Below are positions 7,759 to 14,295 of a stretch of 21,002 nucleotides of DNA, piece after piece (within the stretch, counting starts at the first letter, position 1; each line of letters starts with the position of its first letter). Position numbers and translations under genes: made by a program. The notes below the pieces were generated by a model that saw only the letters and a program-made list of their open reading frames with translations, searched no databases and was not told where the DNA came from. The stretch comes from a virus, in the IMG/VR virus record IMGVR_UViG_3300033145_001678, positions 1 through 21,002 of that record; one strand, 5' to 3'.

Positions 7759-9099
7759 ATGGACGAATTGGATAAACTCAGGCAGCGGCGCGACGCGACG
7801 CTCAAGGCCGCGCAGGAAATTGTTGACGTGGCCAAAGACGAGGGGCGAAAGGTTACGCCGGAGGAGGGCGCGAAGTTTGACGCTCTGATGGTGGAGTACA
7901 ACGATCTCGACGCCGATATTGGGCGGAGAGAGCAGATTAAGGTCGCCGAGGACCGGTTGAAAAAGGTCACCCGGCAGATCGAGCCGGAGCCGATCGCCAA
8001 GCCCATAGGGACCGGCAGTCGGATCGAAGTCATGCCGCCCGGGTATGACATCAAGCTGCGGGCGTTCACCGGCCCCGGCGCCCACGAGCGGGCCTATCGC
8101 GCCGGCATGTGGTGCCGGGCGATGATCTTCGGTGACGGCCGCGCGAAAGACTGGTGCCGAGAGCACGGGCCGGAAATGCGCGTTATGACCGAGGGCGTCA
8201 ATACCGCCGGCGGTTTCCTGGTCCCGACGGAGATGGAAAACGCGATCATCAAGCTTCGCGAGGAATACGGCCTGGCCCGTCGCGTGTGCAAAATCCGCCG
8301 CATGGCCTCGGATACCGAAGTCATTCCCCGGCGCAGCGCCGGCGTGACGAGCTACTTCATTGGGGAGAACACCGCGATCACTCCGAGCGATGTCTCCTAT
8401 AATCAGGTGCAGCTTACGGCCAAGAAGCTCGCTACGGGGACTCGCATATCCAGCGATTTGACGGAAGACGCCGTCGTCAACGTGGCCGAGGACGTCGCCG
8501 AGGAGGCGGGCTACGCATTCGCCGTGAAGGAGGATCAGTGTCTTATCGACGGCGACGGCACGAGTGATTACGGCGGTATGGTCGGCTTCCGCACGAAGAT
8601 GGTTGACGGTAACCACGCGGCCAGCTATATCACCGCGACCGCCGGTGACGACCAGTTCACTGAACTGCTGCTCGCCGACATTATCTCCGTGATCGGCAAG
8701 TTGCCGCAGTACGCGCAAGCGAACGCCGCATGGTACTGCTCGCAATACGCCTGGGGCGCGGGCTTCCTGCGCCTGTTGGGCGCCGTGGGCGGCAACACGA
8801 TTCAAGCGCTGACAGCGGGTGCGGCTAAAGAATTCATGGGTTACCCCGTGGAGCTTTCTCCCGCGATGCCGTCGGCGACCACGGCGTATAACCTGACGCC
8901 CATGTTGGCGTTCGGGGACATGAGCAAGGCGGCGACGCTGGGCGACCGGCGCGGAATCACCGTCAAGGTCGACGATAGCATATATGCGGATTACGATCAG
9001 CTCTATGTTCGGGTTACAGAGCGGATTGACATCGTCGTTCATGACATCGGGGATGCTTCCAGTGCGGGGCCGCTCGTCGGCCTCGTTGGCCAGACCTAA
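7759..9099 (+). CDS. Major capsid protein, HK97 fold
   Basis: The reading frame is open from 7657, but the start is placed at the ATG at 7759, 7 nt after GGAGG, giving 446 residues. The N-terminal 100 residues (DELDKLRQRRDATLKAAQEI and following) are charged coiled coil, matching the scaffold-like delta domain removed by the upstream protease. The mature shell begins near TEGVNTAGGFLVPTEMENAI. The E-loop/P-domain region includes VIPRRSAGVTSYFIGENTAI, LTAKKLATGTRISSDLTEDA and the helix with EDQCLIDGDGTSDYGGMVG. The A-domain includes AAWYCSQYAWGAGFLRLLGA. The C-terminus is DISVVHDIGD-like, typical of HK97 gp5 relatives. The exact cleavage site cannot be read from sequence. The Lys/Asn crosslink residues were not assigned. 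Confidence 0.95.
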   Translation: MDELDKLRQRRDATLKAAQEIVDVAKDEGRKVTPEEGAKFDALMVEYNDLDADIGRREQIKVAEDRLKKVTRQIEPEPIAKPIGTGSRIEVMPPGYDIKLRAFTGPGAHERAYRAGMWCRAMIFGDGRAKDWCREHGPEMRVMTEGVNTAGGFLVPTEMENAIIKLREEYGLARRVCKIRRMASDTEVIPRRSAGVTSYFIGENTAITPSDVSYNQVQLTAKKLATGTRISSDLTEDAVVNVAEDVAEEAGYAFAVKEDQCLIDGDGTSDYGGMVGFRTKMVDGNHAASYITATAGDDQFTELLLADIISVIGKLPQYAQANAAWYCSQYAWGAGFLRLLGAVGGNTIQALTAGAAKEFMGYPVELSPAMPSATTAYNLTPMLAFGDMSKAATLGDRRGITVKVDDSIYADYDQLYVRVTERIDIVVHDIGDASSAGPLVGLVGQT

Positions 9100-9118
9100 T
9101 AGGAGGAGGGCATATATA

Positions 9119-9556
9119 ATGCTTCCACAAGGTAAACAGGTGATTTGCATCGCGCAGGCCTCGACGACTAACGCCGCTACGGCGACGGGGAACGTCGACA
9201 CGCTTGGCTACGATTTTCTGACGCTCGATGTCATTATGTCGACATCGGACGACACTACCAATAACCCCACCGTGTTCAAGCTGGCGGAGTCGGACGATAC
9301 GGTCGTCACGAACTTTGCGGATATCACGGCGTTTGTCGGCGACGGCACCGGTGGCTGGACTATTCCCGCCGCGGTCACGTCCGGCGACTGGGGCGTGAAG
9401 TTCAACGTGGACCTCAAGGGGCGAAAGCGCTACCTGAAGCTGTCGGTCAGCCCGCTGACCACGCAGGTCATCACGGCGATCGGGAATCTGTATCGGGGCG
9501 ACGAGGCGCCGGTGAACACGACTGCTGCTGATGTCAAGGCCCTGATCGAGGGGTAA
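9119..9556 (+). CDS. Probable capsid decoration or minor head protein
   Basis: The start at 9119 is chosen because AGGAGGAGG lies at 9101-9109, a very strong ribosome-binding site. The product is 145 residues. It is beta-rich, with LDTLGYDFLTLDVIMST-like strands (GNVDTLGYDFLTLDV near residue 24-38), the segment KLAESDDTVVTNFADIT and LKGRKRYLKLSVSPLTTQ. Proteins of this pattern, directly after the capsid gene, recur in environmental phage genomes as unnamed structural proteins, from memory. The strong ribosome-binding site implies abundant expression, consistent with a stoichiometric head protein. No enzymatic motif is visible. The call rests on position, size and strand-rich character. Confidence 0.6.
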   Translation: MLPQGKQVICIAQASTTNAATATGNVDTLGYDFLTLDVIMSTSDDTTNNPTVFKLAESDDTVVTNFADITAFVGDGTGGWTIPAAVTSGDWGVKFNVDLKGRKRYLKLSVSPLTTQVITAIGNLYRGDEAPVNTTAADVKALIEG

Positions 9557-9612
9557 GCGGGGAGTAGGAGGAGGAAGGGGCCGGCCGGCTTCCTTTCCGT
9601 TCAGGTTCGGCT

Positions 9613-9628
9613 CCCGCCTTCGGGCGGG
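9613..9628 (+). terminator. UUCG-tetraloop hairpin after the head-protein gene
   Basis: CCCGCC-TTCG-GGCGGG forms a perfect 6-bp stem capped by the very stable UUCG loop, extendable by a wobble pair and one more pair. It sits in the 125-nt gap between the decoration gene and the next small ORF. No T-tract follows, so termination is not certain. It may instead protect the abundant capsid mRNA 3' end. The rest of the gap shows only purine-rich sequence. Confidence 0.4.
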
Positions 9629-9681
9629 GGTCGGCCTGGATGGAGGGAGCACCTCTATTGTGAAACAGGAAAGGGAGCACG

Positions 9682-9831
9682 ATGACGGAAGGGACGACGC
9701 TGCACTGTCTCGCGGCGATGATGAATGCCGTCGGGTTTGACGACATCAAGATCTGGAAGCTGACCGAGCGGCCCGCCGACAACACCGAATGCCGGGGCTT
9801 CGCCTACGAAAGGAAGGCGATCAATGGCTGA
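9682..9831 (+). CDS. 49-residue ORF resembling a methyltransferase C-terminus
   Basis: This ORF has an ATG after AAAGGGAGCACG and ends in TGA overlapping the next gene by 8 nt. The product contains LAAMMNAVGFDDIKIW. That spacing (L, MM, G, DI, W) matches LGQLMAQAGLTDIRPW at residues 123-138 of the methyltransferase domain encoded next door. It therefore looks like the last structural piece of a class I SAM methyltransferase without its cofactor-binding half. It could be a remnant of a duplicated or replaced methyltransferase or a genuine small partner protein. An in-frame stop at 9661 precludes a longer N-terminus. Function is not assigned. Confidence 0.5.
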   Translation: MTEGTTLHCLAAMMNAVGFDDIKIWKLTERPADNTECRGFAYERKAING

Positions 9832-11044
9832 TCCGGTCAAGCTCAATCTCGGCGGCGGCGGCGTCGATCTGCCGGGCTATACGAATATCGACCGCTCTGC
9901 CGGCGGCGAGGCGTACCCGCTCAAGGATTACGCCGACAACAGTGTGGACGAGATCAGGGCCTCGCATTTGCTGGAGCACTTCAGCCACCGCAAGACGCCG
10001 GCGGTCCTGGGCGAGTGGGTGCGGGCGCTGAAGCCCGGGGGCGTGCTCAAGATCGCGGTTCCGAACTTCACCTGGATCATTGAGCAATACAATGGCGAGA
10101 AGGCCGGCGACTACCCGCTCGAAGGCTACCTGATGGGCGGCCACACGGATAACAACGATTGCCATGGGGCGATATTCAATGAAGAGAAGCTTGGGCAGTT
10201 GATGGCGCAGGCGGGCTTGACGGATATAAGGCCGTGGGCGGCGGACGCCCGGGATTGCTCGGCCCTGCCGGTATCGTTGAATCTCCAAGGCGCAAAGGCG
10301 ACCTCGTCCGTTACGCCGGCGGTCGGCGCATCGGTCGGCGCATCGGTCGTATCGCCCTTGCCGATGAAGGTCATTGCCGCGATGTCCGTGCCGCGACTGG
10401 GCTTCATGGACAATTTCTTCTGCGCGTTCGCGGCCTTGCTGCCGTTAAAGATTGAGTTGCTCAAGCATTCGGGCGCATTCTGGGGACAGTGTCTGGAACG
10501 GTGCATGGGCCAGGCGATCAACCAGGGCGCGGAGGCGATACTCGCCATAGATTATGACACGGTGTTCACGAAACGCGACGTGGAGACGCTCGTGCGTCTC
10601 CTGGCCGATCACCCGGAGGCGGACGCGATAGCATCAGTCCAGGCGAGTCGAACGCGGGGCATGCCGATGATGACGGTGCACGGGCTGGACGGCAGGAGCA
10701 TCCAGCGGGTGGATGCCGACGTATTCAAGCCGGACTTATATCAGATTCACACGGCGCATTTCGGTCTGACGGTGATTCGCGTCTCGTCGCTCAAAGATAT
10801 GCCGCACCCGTGGTTTTGGTCGAAGCCCGCGCCGGATGGTTCGTGGGGCGATGATCGAACGGATGACGACATCTATTTCTGGCGGCAGTGGGAGAAAGCG
10901 GGTAAGGCGCTGTATCTCGCGAATCGGGTGCCGATCGGTCACGCGGAGATGATGGTGATTTGGCCGGACCAGAACTTCGGCGTCATCTACCAGCATCCGA
11001 GCGAATTCTATGAGAAAGGGAAGCCGGCGGAGGCGTGGAGGTAG
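9824..11044 (+). CDS. SAM methyltransferase-glycosyltransferase fusion protein
   Basis: This 406-residue protein has two enzyme domains. Residues 1-157 resemble a class I SAM-dependent methyltransferase: LNLGGG (7-12) is motif I, followed by GYTNIDR, DEIRASHLLEHFSH (42-55) and LKPGGVLKIAVPNF (69-82). A Gly/Ala/Ser/Val linker (about 158-180) is encoded partly by two exact 12-nt direct repeats at 10322-10345. Residues 181-406 resemble a GT-A glycosyltransferase: start MKVIAAMSVPRLGF, metal/nucleotide-sugar DxD motif as AIDYDTVF (DYD at 243-245), then DGSWGDDRTDDDIYFW (338-353) and IGHAEM (371-376). It sits in the head operon between capsid and connector genes, so modification of virion protein or glycan, or of DNA, are candidates. 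The acceptor is unknown. The start overlaps the preceding ORF (ATGGCTGA). Confidence 0.82.
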   Translation: MADPVKLNLGGGGVDLPGYTNIDRSAGGEAYPLKDYADNSVDEIRASHLLEHFSHRKTPAVLGEWVRALKPGGVLKIAVPNFTWIIEQYNGEKAGDYPLEGYLMGGHTDNNDCHGAIFNEEKLGQLMAQAGLTDIRPWAADARDCSALPVSLNLQGAKATSSVTPAVGASVGASVVSPLPMKVIAAMSVPRLGFMDNFFCAFAALLPLKIELLKHSGAFWGQCLERCMGQAINQGAEAILAIDYDTVFTKRDVETLVRLLADHPEADAIASVQASRTRGMPMMTVHGLDGRSIQRVDADVFKPDLYQIHTAHFGLTVIRVSSLKDMPHPWFWSKPAPDGSWGDDRTDDDIYFWRQWEKAGKALYLANRVPIGHAEMMVIWPDQNFGVIYQHPSEFYEKGKPAEAWR

Positions 11045-11061
11045 GGGTCTCCACAAAGCTC

Positions 11062-11076
11062 CCTGCCGGCAGGCAG
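11062..11076. repeat. GC palindrome repeat, copy 1
   Basis: CCTGCC/GGCAGG is a perfect 12-bp palindrome at 11062-11073, followed by CAG, and is related to the longer palindrome at 16112-16137. It lies in the 103-nt gap between the fusion enzyme gene and the next small gene, upstream of a CACGAAGGGG sequence. The rest of this gap holds an AT-richer stretch and the GAAAGGA ribosome-binding site at 11134-11140. Confidence 0.6.
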
Positions 11077-11147
11077 ATTTCACGAAGGGGACGATTTATA
11101 CAATTATGGATTCGCAGCGTTAATGTACTTCCTGAAAGGAATGCCTC

Positions 11148-11345
11148 ATGGACAACGAAACGAAGTGGACGACGCCGATGCCATTGGTATCGGTGGAAAG
11201 AGATGGCAGCCAGGTTACGTTTGTGTTTGACGACCTGTACGGCTGCCGGGAGTTTGGGTTTGTTTGTCGCAAAGACGCCAACGGCTTCCATGTTCAGTAC
11301 GATTGTGAGCCCACAGAGGAGGCGTCCATCGCCGCAGAAGGGTGA
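11148..11345 (+). CDS. Hypothetical 65-residue protein, possible paralogue of the 17356 gene
   Basis: This ORF has a GAAAGGA ribosome-binding site about 8 nt upstream of the ATG. The product is small and beta-like, with KW at 6-7, DGSQ at 19-22, GF at 37-38 and YDC at 51-53. The gene at 17356 places KW, DGSQ, GF and YNC at almost the same positions (5-6, 21-24, 37-38, 52-54), so the two may be distant paralogues. Both are preceded by a CCTGCC/GGCAGG repeat. No known family was recognised. Confidence 0.6.
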   Translation: MDNETKWTTPMPLVSVERDGSQVTFVFDDLYGCREFGFVCRKDANGFHVQYDCEPTEEASIAAEG

Positions 11346-11410
11346 GTCCGCAGAGAAACACGGCGCCGGCGGCCTTGATGCGGACCTGCCCGGCGTGCGG
11401 CTATACGTAG
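11342..11410 (+). CDS. Possible 22-residue microprotein with CxxC motif
   Basis: A GTG start overlaps the previous stop (GTGA), reading MSPQRNTAPAALMRTCPACGYT before TAG. The CPACG knuckle resembles half of a zinc ribbon. The remaining intergenic sequence to 11482 holds only an 11-codon ORF and the GAAAGGAATGCAAAGGAAAG purine-rich leader of the next gene. With one knuckle and no strong ribosome-binding site, this may be a degraded gene end or chance. Confidence 0.25.
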   Translation: MSPQRNTAPAALMRTCPACGYT

Positions 11411-11482
11411 CGCGGAGCATGTGTAAGCCGGGCGGCGGCATGGTGAAACTGTGACCGAAAGGAATGCAAAGGAAAGCAGGCG

Positions 11483-11761
11483 ATGAGAATCAAACTGAAA
11501 CAGGCGTGGGGCGAGTACTCGGTCGGGACGATCCTTGAGCCGCATCCCGGCCTTGCGAAGAAGCTGATCGACGCGAAGATCGCGATGGAGGTCAGGGGGC
11601 CGAAGGTCAAGATCGCGCGGTCGCCGGGCGAGCAGGAGACGGGCGAGGCGGACCCCGAGGCCGAACGGGCGGTGACGCCCCCGGCCAAGCCGAAGCGAAA
11701 ACGCAGGGGGGCCAAGGCGAAGGCCAAGGACCGCGAAGGAGACATAACGAATGGCGACTGA
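11483..11761 (+). CDS. Small phage protein with lysine-rich tail
   Basis: This 92-residue product has two parts. Residues 1-40 (MRIKLKQAWGEYSVGTILEP, then a short helix ending in AKIAMEV) resemble the compact VGxxIxxxxGxAxxLIxAxxA pattern of small proteins found in phage head operons, from memory. The rest is low-complexity and charged, first acidic (QETGEADPEAE) then strongly basic (KPKRKRRGAKAKAK). The basic tail suggests DNA or capsid-lumen contact, which is inference. Its end overlaps the next gene start by 11 nt. A purine-rich GGAAAG site (11471-11476) precedes the ATG. Confidence 0.7.
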   Translation: MRIKLKQAWGEYSVGTILEPHPGLAKKLIDAKIAMEVRGPKVKIARSPGEQETGEADPEAERAVTPPAKPKRKRRGAKAKAKDREGDITNGD

Positions 11762-12161
11762 GGAAATCCAAGAGGGGCCGACGACCACCCTTCGTGTAAG
11801 CGAAACGGCTATCGCCGTGGTCGCGGGTGCGGCCGCCGACATCATAGAGTTCATTATCCCACCCGGTTCGACGCACATGGGCGTCCAGATCAAAAACAGC
11901 CACGGCGCGACGGCGTTCGACGCCTTCAACATCCTGCGCCAGATGCACCCGGACGGCGCGTGGGAGACCATAGCCGACGCGGCGGGCGATTACACGACCC
12001 CGCAATCCCCGATCATCGAGGCGAGCGCAAGCCCCGTAACCCTAGCGGCGGGGGCGAGCGTGTATCTGCGGATCGAAGTCAAGGGCATGTGGGCGATCAA
12101 GTTTCAGGCGAGCGGGAATGGCGGCGTCTCGGAGGCCGAAGTCTACGCGACGATAAGGTAA
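11751..12161 (+). CDS. Beta-rich putative virion protein
   Basis: This 136-residue product alternates short hydrophobic strands (TTTLRVSETAIAVV, DIIEFIIPPGSTHMGVQIKN, VYLRIEVKGMWAIKFQASG) with Gly/Ser/Thr turns, suggesting a beta sandwich. There are no Cys pairs or enzymatic motifs, and no signal peptide. Its position inside the head block, downstream of the capsid gene, suggests a decoration, head fibre or carbohydrate-binding role. No named family was recognised. The start at 11751 lies inside the end of the preceding gene and follows AAGGAG at 11736-11741. Confidence 0.65.
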   Translation: MATEEIQEGPTTTLRVSETAIAVVAGAAADIIEFIIPPGSTHMGVQIKNSHGATAFDAFNILRQMHPDGAWETIADAAGDYTTPQSPIIEASASPVTLAAGASVYLRIEVKGMWAIKFQASGNGGVSEAEVYATIR

Positions 12162-12174
12162 TTGAGGGGAAATC

Positions 12175-12552
12175 ATGGCGACACGATATACACAGAGCGA
12201 AATAAGTCCCGTAGACCATCCGGCTTTCACCTATTTCTCGGCCAAGGTCGATGTCGCGGCGGGAGCAACAGAAACGCTCAAGGCCAACGCGGCGGCGGGC
12301 GTCGAAGTGTGGCTTTATGGCTATTCCTTCCATGCGGGCGTAGCGGCTGGAACCTACGTTTTGCTCAGCGATACAACCCCCTTGACAGGGGCGAAGCCCG
12401 TAGGCGTCAACGGCGGGGGCAACCGCGATCGCGGATATCTCGATGGGCCCATCCTCAAGTGCGCCGCTGCGGAGGCTTTGAAAATGACCACGGTAGGCTG
12501 CGCCATTGATGGTGAGATCAACGGGTACCTTGTAGACACAAGCCTGCTGTAA
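12175..12552 (+). CDS. Beta-rich putative virion protein
   Basis: This 125-residue product reads like a jelly-roll or beta sandwich, with YFSAKVDVAAGATETLKAN, then VEVWLYGYSFHAG, TYVLLSDTTPLTG and KMTTVGCAIDGEINGYL. There is no catalytic signature. It shares general size and strand character with the products of 9119 and 11751 but no clear sequence identity. The ribosome-binding site is GAGGGGAAATC upstream of the ATG. A structural role is inferred from its neighbours. Confidence 0.65.
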   Translation: MATRYTQSEISPVDHPAFTYFSAKVDVAAGATETLKANAAAGVEVWLYGYSFHAGVAAGTYVLLSDTTPLTGAKPVGVNGGGNRDRGYLDGPILKCAAAEALKMTTVGCAIDGEINGYLVDTSLL

Positions 12553-12563
12553 GGAGCTGGAGG

Positions 12564-12848
12564 ATGGCTACGCGAGCGATAAGTGTGAGAAAAGATGAGG
12601 GCCTGCCGACCGTGGACCGTGAGAGGGCGGGCGGGCACATTAAGTACCTCTGCGTCGACGCCGTTGCAGGCGACGCCGTGCAGGTGGACGTGCTGGTGAA
12701 CGGCGCAAAGGTGGAGAGCCTCGGTCCATGGGTCGCTTCGGTGAAGCCCGGACGGAAGGCCGTTGTGCAGGTGCGGATGGTGGTGGATGACAACCATCCG
12801 TTGGATGCGCTTGAGGCGTCGCCGGAGGAGAAGCTGATTCATGGCTGA
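12564..12848 (+). CDS. Hypothetical 94-residue head-operon protein
   Basis: This product has a charged N-terminus (ATRAISVRKDEGLPTVDRER), a central beta-rich part (VQVDVLVNGAKVESLGPW, AVVQVRMVVDD) and an acidic end. No family was recognised. It is preceded by AAGGAGCTGGAGG at 12552-12564, a strong ribosome-binding site. Its stop lies inside the ATGGCTGA overlap with the next gene, suggesting that both are translated together. Confidence 0.65.
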   Translation: MATRAISVRKDEGLPTVDRERAGGHIKYLCVDAVAGDAVQVDVLVNGAKVESLGPWVASVKPGRKAVVQVRMVVDDNHPLDALEASPEEKLIHG

Positions 12849-14232
12849 CAGATTCCTCATCCCGGCTGGCGGAGTCTGGGCCGATGCCAACTCAGATATC
12901 TGGGCCGCGTCCAGCGGCGGCGCAGCCGACGAGGGCGGGCTCGTTGCCGATACTGACGTGGCGGTGCTGGATTCTGAGTCGGGCGACCTGGAAATTGCTC
13001 TTGGCGCGACCGTCGCGTGCGTTGGGATGAGAATGACAGGCTACACGGGGCAGGTGGTTTTTAATAACAGCCTGCTCGACATCAACGGTCGCGTGGTCGA
13101 TTTTGGCGGTGAAGGGACGATAATCCAAGACGGAGGCGGTACTATTGCGATTGGTGGTGCGGGGCACCTGAACCACACATTTTGCGATGGGGCCGGGTTT
13201 ACTGATCCAGGCGTACTTATCATCTTCGACGCCGTCGGCGGCGAGGACAACCCGACGCTTTCGCCCTCGACCTCGGACTTCCCCACCCTGCCCGCCCTCA
13301 CGATCGACAACGCCGTGAACAGCTTCATCGTGGGCGCAAGCAGCAGCGGCCTGCGGGTCGGCGGCGACCTCACCTTCACCACCGGCGGCAAGTTCGACAC
13401 GACCACGAACGCCGTGAGCACCACGCACTCCGGCACGTCGGCGCTTGCTTGGAACGACGAGACAAGTCGGCTTTACCACTACATACTGGGCGAAGGGGCT
13501 GTAATTACCTTGCAGGCCCGTTCTTGGTTCTCGGCCTTCACACGGGGGGCGAGTGGAACGCTGACGGGCTTCCACGAGATTATGCTAGTTTTGGAGGGCG
13601 ATGATAAATGGGTCGAAGGCGATGCTGAGATCAGCGTATCCGCCGTCAATTTTTTGGCGGACGTAGCCGGCGCGACACGAGAAATTGGGGCGATTGCGCT
13701 ACCCGATGTAACAGGTGAGGTTCGTGTGGGGAGACAACGCTACCTTCGTCTTGTACAGACAGGCGATTGGCTGATCGGGCCAACGTTGCGGATTCAGGAC
13801 TATATAAACGGTCAACATGCTCAACTCGACTGCAAGCGGTCGGATCTGAGGGTTGATGGAGATATTGAGCTAGGCCGCCCCGCCGTGGATAAGGGCGGCG
13901 GGTTCCTGCTCTGCGGCGAGGGCGTCATGGACTGGCGGGGGGACGTGAAGATCGCGACCGACAGCAACGCCGGGGCCGATGACCAGAACAAGATCGAGAC
14001 GGAAAGCGCCTACATCGCCTTGGGCGGCGCCCTCGACGCAACGGGCATCCTGCTGACCGGCACGGGTGCGGCGCACGTCATGGGCGGAACGGTGCAGAAC
14101 ACGGCCGACAAGGGCGTGACGGGGGCGATCCACTGCCACGGGACGACAGACGGCGGCAACAACGACGCCAACGTGACCTTCGATGAGCACGCGTCGCCGG
14201 GGTCGCTGGCGGCGATGGGGGTGGGAGTATAA
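12841..14232 (+). CDS. Beta-solenoid-like virion surface protein
   Basis: This 463-residue protein opens with RFLIPAGGVWADANSDIWAA. That Gly/Trp-rich start recalls phage structural proteins beginning with RYWVGGTGNW-type repeats (from memory). Many short strands punctuated by Gly, Asn and Asp follow, for example DINGRVVDFGGEGTIIQDGG, VGGDLTFTTGGKFDTTTNAV, LRVDGDIELGRP and MDWRGDVKIATDS. The pattern fits a right-handed parallel beta-helix. No catalytic motif was found. Candidate roles are head fibre, spike or host-polysaccharide binding. It lies in the head block rather than beyond the tape measure, which is unusual for a receptor-binding protein. No N-terminal secretion signal is visible, as expected for a virion component. 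Confidence 0.65.
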   Translation: MADRFLIPAGGVWADANSDIWAASSGGAADEGGLVADTDVAVLDSESGDLEIALGATVACVGMRMTGYTGQVVFNNSLLDINGRVVDFGGEGTIIQDGGGTIAIGGAGHLNHTFCDGAGFTDPGVLIIFDAVGGEDNPTLSPSTSDFPTLPALTIDNAVNSFIVGASSSGLRVGGDLTFTTGGKFDTTTNAVSTTHSGTSALAWNDETSRLYHYILGEGAVITLQARSWFSAFTRGASGTLTGFHEIMLVLEGDDKWVEGDAEISVSAVNFLADVAGATREIGAIALPDVTGEVRVGRQRYLRLVQTGDWLIGPTLRIQDYINGQHAQLDCKRSDLRVDGDIELGRPAVDKGGGFLLCGEGVMDWRGDVKIATDSNAGADDQNKIETESAYIALGGALDATGILLTGTGAAHVMGGTVQNTADKGVTGAIHCHGTTDGGNNDANVTFDEHASPGSLAAMGVGV

Positions 14233-14235
14233 GCC

Positions 14236-14295
14236 ATGTCGCTTAGCGATCGGGAGAACTGCGGGCCGGACACGGCGGAACAGGGGGTGACCTAA
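14236..14295 (+). CDS. Possible 19-residue leader ORF before the connector gene
   Basis: ATG at 14236 reads MSLSDRENCGPDTAEQGVT and stops with TAA directly abutting the connector ATG (TAAATG). It fills the otherwise empty 63-nt gap. Its only supporting evidence is the perfect junction, which could serve to reload ribosomes onto the connector gene. It may be chance. Confidence 0.2.
   Translation: MSLSDRENCGPDTAEQGVT

Noticed and set aside
8984-9118. Extension of the 9119 gene to an ATG at 8984 within the capsid gene
   Set aside because: AGGAGGAGG lies just before 9119 and the added residues are an out-of-frame reading of the capsid C-terminus.
9115-9120. TATAAT at 9115-9120 as a promoter -10 box
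   Set aside because: It overlaps the start codon of the 9119 gene and no matching -35 element lies 16-18 nt upstream.
6592-9201. An 869-codon open frame on the minus strand opposite portal end, protease and capsid genes
   Set aside because: It is antisense to three well-supported genes, is rich in Arg/His/Pro low-complexity sequence, matches no recognisable domain and arises from GC-rich third-position bias on the other strand.
9613-9628. The UUCG hairpin as a definite intrinsic terminator
   Set aside because: The stem is strong but there is no following T-tract, so it is listed only with low confidence.
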